A stretch of DNA of 5,744 nt from an uncultured Lachnospiraceae bacterium. GTDB lineage: Bacteria > Bacillota > Clostridia > Lachnospirales > Lachnospiraceae. The translations under genes and the position numbers were made by a program. The notes under the pieces were generated by a model. It had not been told where the DNA came from, did no database searches, and was given only the letters and a program-made list of their open reading frames with translations. The first letter of the stretch is position 1. Each line of letters opens with the position of its first letter. The stretch covers positions 1 through 5,744 of the forward strand of contig CADCPJ010000198.1 in assembly GCA_902803245.1 (NCBI GenBank). Reading direction: 5' to 3'. This document shows positions 1 through 5,744 of this stretch, piece after piece.

Positions 1-78
1 GGCGAGCAGATCGAGAACTTTCGCGTCCAGGTCCAGATTGGGAAATGCCTCGAGGAATGGCAGCGGCTCCTTGTTCAT
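1..78 (-). CDS. polC: Probable DNA polymerase III PolC-type, N-terminal fragment (runs off left edge)
   Basis: Only the first 26 codons are in the window; they read MNKEPLPFLEAFPNLDLDAK and continue VLDLLA. PolC is the Gram-positive replicative polymerase with built-in 3'-5' exonuclease, and its N-terminus in clostridia and bacilli commonly begins with a Lys/Pro-Phe stretch followed by an E-x-F-P-x-L-x-L-D pattern, which this fragment resembles. Position supports the call: polC commonly follows ispG in clostridial genomes, in the same direction. The start is the only ATG available. The frame stays open upstream to a TAA near 161-163, but there is no other ATG, GTG or TTG. An AAAGGAG sits just before the ATG, with only 3 bases between, which is short. 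No catalytic motif can be seen, so the identification rests on 26 residues and gene order. An unrelated protein cannot be excluded. Confidence 0.62.
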   Translation of the reverse strand, partial: MNKEPLPFLEAFPNLDLDAKVLDLLA

Positions 79-81
79 GGG

Positions 82-88
82 CTCCTTT
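82..88 (-). promoter_or_regulatory. Ribosome binding site of the probable polC
   Basis: AAAGGAG on the minus strand, three bases before the ATG at 78. It supports this start, although the spacing is shorter than the usual 5-9 bases. Confidence 0.6.
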
Positions 89-158
89 CGGTTCTTACTT
101 TCAATCTTATCTTTCGTATTACTCCTGGTATTTCTCCCAGTATTGCCGTGAAAATTAC

Positions 159-184
159 ATTATATTTCGTTGCGCGTATGACAA
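159..184 (-). promoter_or_regulatory. Possible sigma-A promoter for the left-edge gene
   Basis: On the minus strand a perfect TATAAT (159-164) lies about 80 bases before the probable polC start, in AT-rich sequence. The best -35 candidate is TTGTCA (179-184, five of six consensus bases), but the spacer is only 14 bases instead of 16-18. Either the -35 is weakly used or another element compensates. This would give a leader of roughly 70-75 bases and let the gene be transcribed independently of malQ-ispG. The call is inferred from consensus only. Confidence 0.4.
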
Positions 185-229
185 ATCTCAACTCTTCATA
201 TTACCGATGCGCGTGTCAAAAGCAGCCGG

Positions 230-255
230 CAGATCATTGTATAGTATAGTCAGAC
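230..255 (+). repeat. Left main arm of the intergenic inverted repeat
   Basis: This 26-base arm is the inverted complement of 390-415 with a single mismatch. The shared core, written in the right-arm sense, is TACTATACAATGATCT. It is the best conserved long block of the palindrome. Confidence 0.9.
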
Positions 256-306
256 ATCTGCACAAGCTTAGTACATCTTAGCTCGTTGAGAATTGCGTTA
301 TTCAGC

Positions 307-334
307 CGAAAATGCATTCAACCATGCATTTTCG
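307..334. repeat. Perfect 11-bp hairpin at the centre of the palindrome
   Basis: CGAAAATGCAT (307-317) and ATGCATTTTCG (324-334) are exact inverted complements around a 6-base loop. The hairpin forms the apex of the larger palindrome. Neither strand has a T-run directly after the stem, so it does not look like a standard intrinsic terminator. Confidence 0.85.
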
Positions 335-389
335 TATGAATGGTTTTAGCAATTTTCAAGGAGGTTAGATGTACTTAGCGCGGAAGCCC

Positions 390-415
390 GTCTGAATATA
401 CTATACAATGATCTG
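390..415 (+). repeat. Right main arm of the intergenic inverted repeat
   Basis: This is the partner of 230-255, with 25 of 26 positions complementary. The arm contains TATACT/TATACA hexamers resembling a -10 box pointing outward. The same hexamers point outward in the left arm on the opposite strand. No good -35 accompanies them, so no promoter is called. Confidence 0.9.
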
Positions 416-444
416 ATGCTGAGCTTTTGACTTCTCCAGCCTCC

Positions 445-1500
445 TTAATAGAGATACCGCCCAAGCTCCTCCCGCAGCGCCTCCAGCAGCTCCCCCTCCG
501 GCACCTTCCGTATAATCTCCCCGTGCCGGAAGATGAGTCCCTCATGCTTCCCACCGGCGACGCCGATATCCGCCTCTTTTGCCTCGCCCGGACCATTGAC
601 CACACATCCCATGACGGCGACCTTGAGGTCAAGGGGAATATCTCGAACGAGCTCCTCCACCTGTCCGGCGAGGGATATGAGGTCGATCTCCGTGCGCCCG
701 CAGGTCGGGCAGGAGACCACTTCGACTCCGCCCCTTCTAAGGCCGAGAGTCTTAAGGATCAGCTTCGCGGCGCGCACCTCTTCCACGGGATCCCCTGTCA
801 GCGAGACGCGGATCGTGTCCCCGATCCCCTGGTTTAAAATGAGGGCGAGGCCCACCGAGGACTTGATGCTCCCCGAGAAGACTGTTCCGGCCTCGGTGAT
901 CCCGACGTGGAGCGGATAGCGGGTCTTTTTGGCGATGAGCTCGTGGGCGCGGACGCACATCATGACGTCCGACGACTTGATGCTGATGACGATGTTGTCG
1001 TAATTGAAGTCCTCGATCATGCGAACCTTGTCCATAGCGCTCTCGACAAGGCCATCTGGAGTCACGCGGCCGTATTTTTCAATGATGTCCTTCTCGAGCG
1101 AGCCGGAATTGACGCCGACGCGTATCGGGACCTGGCGCATGCGGGCCGCGGCGACGACTTCGCGGATGCGCTCACGTCCGCCGATGTTGCCCGGGTTGAT
1201 TCGGATCTTGTCCGCCCCGTTCTCGATCGCGGCGATCGCGAGGCGGTAGTCGAAGTGTATGTCCGCCACCAGAGGGATATGTATCTTCTTTTTGATCTCG
1301 CGGACCGCCCTTGCCGCCTCCTCCGTCGGGACAGTGGAGCGCACGATGTCGCAGCCGGCGTCCTCGAGCCTGAGGATCTGAGCAACAGTTGCCTCCACAT
1401 CCTCGGTTTTCGTGTTGGTCATCGACTGGATCGCGATGGGGTTTCCTGCGCCGATGGCGCGGCTTCCAATCTGAATTTCGATGGTTTTATCTCTGTGCAT
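445..1500 (-). CDS. ispG: 4-hydroxy-3-methylbut-2-en-1-yl diphosphate synthase (flavodoxin-type, GcpE)
   Basis: IspG catalyses the penultimate MEP-pathway step in the cytoplasm. It reductively converts 2-C-methyl-D-erythritol 2,4-cyclodiphosphate to HMBPP using a [4Fe-4S] cluster and electrons from flavodoxin or ferredoxin. The 351-residue protein has the usual compact bacterial length. The N-terminal TIM barrel begins with NPIAIQSMTNTKTEDV (about 20-35) and carries VADIHFDYRLA (78-88), KIRINPGNIG (98-107) and IRVGVNSGSLE (126-136). The C-terminal cluster domain has CPTCGRTEID (264-273) and GCVVNGPGE (298-306). Thus C264, C267, C299 and E306 match the E. coli cluster ligands C270, C273, C305 and E312 at a constant offset of six. 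The ATG at 1500 fits the family N-terminus and lies 6 bases after the malQ stop. The only Shine-Dalgarno-like sequence is GAGG, 11 bases upstream inside malQ, so coupling to malQ translation is likely. No intrinsic terminator with a T-run was found downstream. Confidence 0.97.
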   Translation of the reverse strand: MHRDKTIEIQIGSRAIGAGNPIAIQSMTNTKTEDVEATVAQILRLEDAGCDIVRSTVPTEEAARAVREIKKKIHIPLVADIHFDYRLAIAAIENGADKIRINPGNIGGRERIREVVAAARMRQVPIRVGVNSGSLEKDIIEKYGRVTPDGLVESAMDKVRMIEDFNYDNIVISIKSSDVMMCVRAHELIAKKTRYPLHVGITEAGTVFSGSIKSSVGLALILNQGIGDTIRVSLTGDPVEEVRAAKLILKTLGLRRGGVEVVSCPTCGRTEIDLISLAGQVEELVRDIPLDLKVAVMGCVVNGPGEAKEADIGVAGGKHEGLIFRHGEIIRKVPEGELLEALREELGRYLY

Positions 1501-1506
1501 GGCGTC

Positions 1507-3078
1507 TCAAGCCTCTTTTTCCGTTTCCGCTTCCTTTTCCTTTTTGAGGAGTTCTTCCTCCCCGTCGTCCTCTTCCGGAGACGGGACAGGCGCGAGCCTG
1601 CCGTAGAGCTTCGTCATGTCGTAGATGCTCTTCGCCAGCTCGTGAGAGAGGAGGTTCGGGACGACGCGCCACTGCCAGTTGTTGGAACCGACGGCCGGGC
1701 AGTTCATTCTCGCTTCATTTCCCTTGACCAGGAAGTCCTGGATCGGGACGATGCACAGATCCGCCACCGAGCGGAAAGCTTCCCGGATGAAATCCCAGGT
1801 GAACTGGCCGTAATCCGTAAAAATGGAATTGATGTATCTGCGGACAAAGTCGCGGTCGTGGTCATTTAAGCTCTCGATCCAGCCCCGGGTGGTCATATTG
1901 TCGTGGGTGCCGGTATAGACGACGCAGTTCGTCTGATGCTTGTAGGGCAGATAGGAGCTCGACTCGCTCTCGTCGAAGGCAAACTGCAGGACCTTCATGC
2001 CCGGGTAGCCGGACTTTGAGAGGAGCTCCCTCACGCTGTCCGTGATGTAGCCGAGATCCTCCGCAATGATCGGGGCTTCTCCAAGCGCATCGTGGACAGC
2101 CTTGAAGAGGTCCATGCCGGGTCCCTTCTCCCACTTGCCGTTCTCCGCGGTCTCATCGCCGTAAGGAATGGCATAGTACTCGTCAAATCCGCGGAAATGG
2201 TCGATGCGGATGATGTCATAGAACTCATAGCAGCGGGAGATCCGGCGGATCCACCAGTCATAGCCCCGTTTTTTCAGCTTCTTCCAGTCATAGAGCGGGT
2301 TGCCCCAGAGCTGGCCTGTGGCTGAAAATGCATCCGGCGGGCACCCGGCCACCTTGACCGGGATGTTCTCCTCGTCAAACTGGAAGAGCTCGGGGTGAGC
2401 CCATGTGTCCGCGCTGTCGAAGGCCACATAGATCGGGATATCTCCGATAATCTTCACGCCCTTCTTCTTCGCGTAGGCCCGGACCTTCTCCCACTGCTCC
2501 ATGAACTTGAACTGCTGGAAGCGGTAGAAGTCGACCGTCTCCGCGATCACTTCGCCAAGGACATCCATCGCCTTCTTGTCCCTGTTGCGGTAAGGCGTGT
2601 CCCACTCGCTCCAGGGCTTGCCGCCATTTTCCTGCTTGAGGGCCATATAGATGCAGTAATCCTCGAGCCAGTCGGCGTTCTTCGCTACAAATGCCTTGAA
2701 CGCCTCGTCCTTGTCTTCCTTCTCAAGGAATCTCCCGTATGCGAGACGGAGAGCCTTGAAGCGGCTCTCATAGAGAGCGCCGTAATCACAGAACTCAGGA
2801 TCCGTCCCAAAGTCAAGGGCGTCACACTCCTCCCTCTTTAAGAGACCCTCTTCGATCAGATCCTCCAGAGAGATAAAGTAAGGGTTCCCGGCAAATGTCG
2901 AGAAGGACTGGTACGGTGAATCCCCATAGCCTGTCGGCCCGAACGGGAGGACCTGCCAGTATCCCTGGCCGGCTTCCGCCAGAAAGTCGATCCACTCATA
3001 TGCCTCCTTCGAAAAGCTTCCGATGCCGTACCTGGACGGAAGCGATGAAACCGGATAAAGAATTCCGCTGCCTCTCAT
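1507..3078 (-). CDS. malQ: 4-alpha-glucanotransferase (amylomaltase, GH77)
   Basis: MalQ is a cytoplasmic disproportionating enzyme. It moves 1,4-alpha-glucan segments between maltodextrins, releasing glucose and making longer chains for phosphorylase. The protein has 523 residues, close to single-domain GH77 enzymes of about 500. Family landmarks in order: GSGILYPVSSLPSRYGIG (3-20), WQVLPFGPTGYGDSPYQ (41-57), GDIPIYVAFDSADTWAHP (212-229), GCPPDAFSATGQLWGNPLYDW (245-265), RIDHFRG with nucleophile D293, IIAEDLG with acid/base E340, and YTGTHDN with the third carboxylate D393. D293 and E340 have the same numbers as in Thermus aquaticus amylomaltase. The start at 3078 is chosen because an AGGGGAGG lies 4 bases upstream and the family motif begins immediately. 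A charged tail (about 499-523, rich in Glu and Lys) extends past the usual end. malQ lies between a terminator and ispG. No clear promoter was found in the leader. Confidence 0.96.
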   Translation of the reverse strand: MRGSGILYPVSSLPSRYGIGSFSKEAYEWIDFLAEAGQGYWQVLPFGPTGYGDSPYQSFSTFAGNPYFISLEDLIEEGLLKREECDALDFGTDPEFCDYGALYESRFKALRLAYGRFLEKEDKDEAFKAFVAKNADWLEDYCIYMALKQENGGKPWSEWDTPYRNRDKKAMDVLGEVIAETVDFYRFQQFKFMEQWEKVRAYAKKKGVKIIGDIPIYVAFDSADTWAHPELFQFDEENIPVKVAGCPPDAFSATGQLWGNPLYDWKKLKKRGYDWWIRRISRCYEFYDIIRIDHFRGFDEYYAIPYGDETAENGKWEKGPGMDLFKAVHDALGEAPIIAEDLGYITDSVRELLSKSGYPGMKVLQFAFDESESSSYLPYKHQTNCVVYTGTHDNMTTRGWIESLNDHDRDFVRRYINSIFTDYGQFTWDFIREAFRSVADLCIVPIQDFLVKGNEARMNCPAVGSNNWQWRVVPNLLSHELAKSIYDMTKLYGRLAPVPSPEEDDGEEELLKKEKEAETEKEA

Positions 3079-3082
3079 AATA

Positions 3083-3090
3083 CCTCCCCT
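3083..3090 (-). promoter_or_regulatory. Ribosome binding site deciding the malQ start
   Basis: AGGGGAGG on the minus strand lies 4 bases before the ATG at 3078. The in-frame ATG at 3132 has no comparable site and would add 18 residues not expected for GH77 enzymes, so 3078 is preferred. Confidence 0.85.
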
Positions 3091-3155
3091 AAAACAATCA
3101 TTTCTATTGGGCACACCTGCCGCCCTTTGCACTGCCTAAAGCGCATCACTCCGGC

Positions 3156-3186
3156 AAAAAACGAGGGCGCACAAAATGTGCGCCCT
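3156..3186 (-). terminator. Rho-independent terminator of lon
   Basis: On the minus strand a perfect 10-bp GC-rich stem (AGGGCGCACA / TGTGCGCCCT, 3164-3186) with a 3-base loop is followed two bases later by six T residues (3156-3161). It starts about 50 bases after the lon stop. The plus strand has no T-run after the stem, so it acts only for leftward transcription. It separates lon from malQ-ispG. Confidence 0.9.
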
Positions 3187-3234
3187 AAATTATAGCATAT
3201 GTCCCAGATTTTGTGAACTTCGCGCTGATAAGAT

Positions 3235-5727
3235 TCACACCACACTCGCCGCGCTCTCCCGCCTCTCGCTGTCGCGGAGCCTGAACGGCTCCTGGTCCCG
3301 CTCCGGAAGCTGGATGTGGAGAGCTTCGCGGATGACGTCCGCCACCGTCTCAACGGACTTGATCTCAAGCTTCTCCCGGATCTCCTCCGGCACATCGTCG
3401 AGATCCCTCACATTGTCCTTCGGAATGAGGACCTCCCGGATCCCTGCCCGCTCCGCAGCCATGAGTTTCTCGGGCAGGCCGCCGATCGGGAGCACGTATC
3501 CTCTTAAGGAGATCTCACCCGTCATGGCGAGATACGGACTCACGCGCTTTCCTGTCACCAGGGAAGTGACCGCCGTAAACATCGTGATGCCTGCGCTCGG
3601 CCCGTCCTTCGGCACGGCCCCCTCCGGGATGTGGATGTGGATGTCGCGGTCCTTGAAGTCGAGTTCGCTGTCGAGGAATGTGCTCTTCACAAGGCTCACG
3701 GCCGTCTCCGCCGACTCCTTCATCACGTCGCCGATCTGGCCCGTCAGGTGAATCTGGCCGCTGCCCTTCATGGCCACGCTCTCGATGAAGAGAATCTCGC
3801 CTCCCGCCTGTGTCCAGGCGAGCCCCGTCACGACGCCGGCCGGGTTGTTCTTCCGCACCTTGTCGTGGTTGATCCGCTTCTTCCCTAGGTACTTCTCGAC
3901 ATTTTTCTCGCGGATCACGAGCGTCTTCGCCTTCTCCGCGCCTGCTGCCTTCTCTCCGTCTGCGGTTTTCTCCGCGTCTGCGGCCTGGTCCCCGCTCCCG
4001 GTCTTCTTCCCGCTCTCAGTCTCTGTCGCGGTGCCGCCGCCCATCTGTCCCTCGACGATCTCCTGGGCCGCCTTCCGACAGACGGTCATGAGCTGCTTTT
4101 TGAGACCTCTCACTCCCGCTTCCATCGTGTAGTCGGCTATGATCTTCTTCAGCGCCCCGTCCGTAAAGCGGATGTCCCGTCTTTTGAGCCCCGTCTCCTC
4201 GAGGGCCTGTCCGACGAGGTGCTCCTTCGCGATGTGGAAATGCTCCGTCGGAGTGTATCCGGACAGCTCGATCACTTCCATGCGGTCAAGGAGCGGCTGA
4301 GGGATCGTGTCCCAGGTATTCGCCGTGCAGATGAAGAAGACGTGGGACAGGTCATACGGCAGGTTCACATAGTGATCCTCGAAGGTCGTGTTCTGCTCCG
4401 GATCGAGCACCTCGAGGAGGGCGGCGGAAGGATCCCCGTCGAACCTTGCGTTCAGCTTGTCCACTTCGTCGAGAACCACGACCGGGTTCATCGAGCCGGA
4501 TCTCTTGATTCCGTCCATGATCCTGCCCGGAAGCGCCCCGATATAGGTCCTTCTGTGGCCGCGGATCTCGGCTTCATCCCGGACGCCGCCCAGGGAGATC
4601 CTCACATATTTCCGCCCGAGGGCCTCTGCGACCGACTTGCCCATACTGGTTTTTCCGGTGCCGGGGGCTCCGACGAGAAGGAGGATCGTGCCTTTTTGCT
4701 TCGCCCCGCCGTTCTTCTCGTGCAGGGCCATCACGGCGAGATGCTGCAGAATGCGCTCCTTCACCTTTTTCAGCCCGTAGTGGTCCCTGTCCATGATGCG
4801 GCGCGCCTTCTTAAGGTCGATCTTCGGGGTCTCCTCTATCTTCCACTTGAGGGTTGTCACGAAATCGAGATAGTCATAGAGGGAATTGTACTCCGCCCCG
4901 TTCGACGGCTCCCTGTTAAACCTCGCGAGCACTCTCTCCACTTCCTTCCGGACGTCGTCCGGCATGCCTGCCGCCTCGATCCGGCTTTGAAAGCTGTCCT
5001 CGTCTTCCTCCTCCCCGCCGTCCATCTCCGCGAGGGCCCTCTGAAGAAGGCCGATCTGTTTGTGAATGGCCGCCTTCCTGTAGGCAGTCGCCTCGGGATC
5101 ATCGGCGCTGGCAAGCTCCACCTGGACCTCCAGGGCTCCGCGGAAGCGAAGAAGCGCCTCGTGCACAAGCACGCCCCTCTCCTTGAAGGAGTTGGTCTCA
5201 AGCAGGGCGTACTTCTCCTCCGGCGTCATGTCGAAGAACTGACAGAACACCGCCGCGTATTCATTGACCGTCTTGATCTTCTTCAGGTACTCGACCGCAT
5301 AGTCGCCGCCCCTGATCTGGGAGGCGAGCTCCGTCGTGGTTTTTTTCAGCCCTTCCAGCAGTTCCTGTTCCGCCTTAAAGGTCACATCCATGATCTCGTC
5401 GACTGCCTGGCAGTCGCCTTCTATGACGTCTCCGGATATTACAAGGCCGCTCACCAGGACCTTCTCCCTTGCCTGGGCCTCGACAATTGTGCCCATGGGG
5501 CCGTCCGTGATATTCGCCACCTCCGCGATGACGCCGAGGGGGTAGAAGTCCTCCGCGGTCAGCTCGCTGCGGGGCTTCTCCTCTTTCACCGGAAGGAAGA
5601 TCACCTTGCCTCCGTCGATCTGAATCCTGCTCCGCTCCACTTGGCTGACTCTCTCAACGCTCAGGCGGTAATCCACATCGGGGAGGAGTATCGTATTATA
5701 CATCGGAAGAATCAATATGGAACTCAT
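3235..5727 (-). CDS. lon: ATP-dependent protease Lon (LonA type, S16 family)
   Basis: Lon is a cytosolic homohexameric AAA+ protease that unfolds and degrades damaged and short-lived regulatory proteins. All 830 residues are present, close to the usual 770-820 plus a linker insertion. Order: substrate-binding N-domain (about 1-200, diverged but with YPLGVIAEV at 62-70); helical region (about 200-300); AAA+ module with Walker A GAPGTGKT (353-360, K359), GGVRDEAEIRGHRRTYIGALPG (380-401), Walker B VVVLDEVD (416-423, D420/E421), sensor-1 N470, LLDRMEVI (479-486) and sensor-2 region EAGVRGL (536-542); Glu/Lys/Ala/Gly-rich linker (about 562-601); protease domain with PKDGPSAGI (catalytic S711) and LPIGGLPEKL (catalytic K754). 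The Ser-Lys distance of 43 equals that of E. coli (S679/K722). A short charged tail follows about residue 806. The ATG at 5727 has AGGAGG 7 bases upstream. A terminator lies downstream. The upstream promoter is outside the window. Confidence 0.97.
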   Translation of the reverse strand: MSSILILPMYNTILLPDVDYRLSVERVSQVERSRIQIDGGKVIFLPVKEEKPRSELTAEDFYPLGVIAEVANITDGPMGTIVEAQAREKVLVSGLVISGDVIEGDCQAVDEIMDVTFKAEQELLEGLKKTTTELASQIRGGDYAVEYLKKIKTVNEYAAVFCQFFDMTPEEKYALLETNSFKERGVLVHEALLRFRGALEVQVELASADDPEATAYRKAAIHKQIGLLQRALAEMDGGEEEDEDSFQSRIEAAGMPDDVRKEVERVLARFNREPSNGAEYNSLYDYLDFVTTLKWKIEETPKIDLKKARRIMDRDHYGLKKVKERILQHLAVMALHEKNGGAKQKGTILLLVGAPGTGKTSMGKSVAEALGRKYVRISLGGVRDEAEIRGHRRTYIGALPGRIMDGIKRSGSMNPVVVLDEVDKLNARFDGDPSAALLEVLDPEQNTTFEDHYVNLPYDLSHVFFICTANTWDTIPQPLLDRMEVIELSGYTPTEHFHIAKEHLVGQALEETGLKRRDIRFTDGALKKIIADYTMEAGVRGLKKQLMTVCRKAAQEIVEGQMGGGTATETESGKKTGSGDQAADAEKTADGEKAAGAEKAKTLVIREKNVEKYLGKKRINHDKVRKNNPAGVVTGLAWTQAGGEILFIESVAMKGSGQIHLTGQIGDVMKESAETAVSLVKSTFLDSELDFKDRDIHIHIPEGAVPKDGPSAGITMFTAVTSLVTGKRVSPYLAMTGEISLRGYVLPIGGLPEKLMAAERAGIREVLIPKDNVRDLDDVPEEIREKLEIKSVETVADVIREALHIQLPERDQEPFRLRDSERRESAASVV
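3925..3978 (-). repeat. Three tandem 18-bp units inside lon (hexapeptide repeat)
   Basis: Three direct units with an exact 18-base period (plus-strand blocks start at 3932, 3950 and 3968, each beginning TTCTC) encode the hexapeptides DAEKTA, DGEKAA and GAEKAK, residues 584-601 of Lon. They form the end of a low-complexity linker between the ATPase and protease domains. The 18-bp period keeps the frame whatever the copy number. Confidence 0.8.
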
Positions 5728-5734
5728 CCTGTTA

Positions 5735-5740
5735 CCTCCT
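5735..5740 (-). promoter_or_regulatory. Ribosome binding site of lon
   Basis: A perfect AGGAGG on the minus strand, 7 bases before the ATG at 5727, fixes the lon start. Only four more bases are visible beyond it, so the lon promoter and preceding gene cannot be seen. Confidence 0.9.
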
Positions 5741-5744
5741 GTCA

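Larger units (their letters stand above)
215..431. repeat. Long imperfect palindrome, ERIC/MITE-like intergenic element
   Basis: Almost every segment of the left arm has its inverted complement in the right arm, in the same order. Pairs from outside in: 215-222 with 424-431 (8/8, GTCAAAAG/CTTTTGAC); 223-226 with 418-421 (4/4); 230-255 with 390-415 (25/26); 266-284 with 361-379 (16/19); 286-296 with 349-359 (10/11); 300-304 with 337-341 (5/5); 307-317 with 324-334 (11/11). That is about 80 base pairs, interrupted by small loops and one larger unpaired stretch (256-265 against 380-389). Pairing stops sharply outside 215 and 431. No convincing target-site duplication was seen and there is no transposase. 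Transcribed either way, it would fold into one long hairpin. It begins 13 bases after the ispG stop. Non-autonomous mobile repeats such as ERIC or MITEs have this architecture, but membership of any named family is not established. Confidence 0.85.

Noticed and set aside
45..281. A 78-codon plus-strand frame in the intergenic region
   Set aside because: It has no ribosome binding site, overlaps the probable polC start and runs through one arm of the palindrome. Its composition looks non-coding.
307..334. Central hairpin as an intrinsic terminator for ispG
   Set aside because: The stem is AT-rich and no T-run follows it on either strand. The T residues present are part of the stem.
206..440. 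Target-site duplication flanking the palindrome
   Set aside because: Bases just outside 215 and 431 were compared as direct repeats of several lengths, and none matched beyond chance.
907..1869. A 320-codon open frame on the plus strand across ispG and the end of malQ
   Set aside because: It lies antisense to two genes with intact catalytic motifs, its product is rich in Asp, Arg and Val as antisense frames of GC-rich genes are, and no family is recognisable.
3079..3132. Upstream in-frame ATG that would lengthen MalQ by 18 residues
   Set aside because: There is no ribosome binding site there. The extension has no family similarity, and an excellent site precedes the ATG at 3078.
3176..3751. 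A 191-codon plus-strand frame over the 3' end of lon
   Set aside because: Its Ser/Arg-rich, low-complexity translation is antisense to the Lon protease domain, and there is no ribosome binding site at its start.

Overview
The window fits a stretch of chromosome from a low-G+C-phylum Gram-positive (Bacillota), most likely a Clostridia/Lachnospiraceae-type anaerobe with a moderately GC-rich genome. The reasons are strong AGGAGG-type ribosome binding sites, heavy use of G/C in third codon positions, a GcpE-type IspG, and what looks like the start of a PolC-type DNA polymerase III directly after ispG. That gene order is familiar from clostridial genomes. The genus cannot be fixed from this sequence.

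All recognisable genes lie on the minus strand, so transcription runs from the right edge to the left. They are: lon (5727-3235), an ATP-dependent protease complete in the window; an intrinsic terminator (3186-3156); malQ (3078-1507), a GH77 4-alpha-glucanotransferase with its own strong ribosome binding site; ispG (1500-445), starting 6 bases after the malQ stop and probably translationally coupled to it; a 366-base intergenic region; and the first 26 codons of a gene running off the left edge (78-1), probably polC. The large genes have intact catalytic motifs and show no frameshifts.

Functionally the set is mixed housekeeping: protein quality control (Lon), maltodextrin/glycogen metabolism (MalQ), isoprenoid precursor synthesis by the MEP pathway (IspG) and chromosome replication (PolC). 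MalQ and IspG form a tight two-gene unit although their pathways are unrelated. lon is separated from them by a terminator.

The most unusual part is the ispG-polC gap. It is AT-rich compared with the genes and holds a long imperfect palindrome (215-431). Its arms pair along almost the whole length, its outer ends are inverted 8-base repeats (GTCAAAAG/CTTTTGAC), and a perfect 11-bp hairpin lies at its centre. It resembles an ERIC- or MITE-like non-coding repeat element and lies only 13 bases past the ispG stop. A possible polC promoter with a perfect TATAAT lies on its polC side. A second point of interest is an exact-period 18-bp triplet repeat in lon, which encodes a Glu/Lys/Ala-rich linker between the ATPase and protease domains. 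No tRNA, rRNA, CRISPR array, transposase or known defence system was seen.
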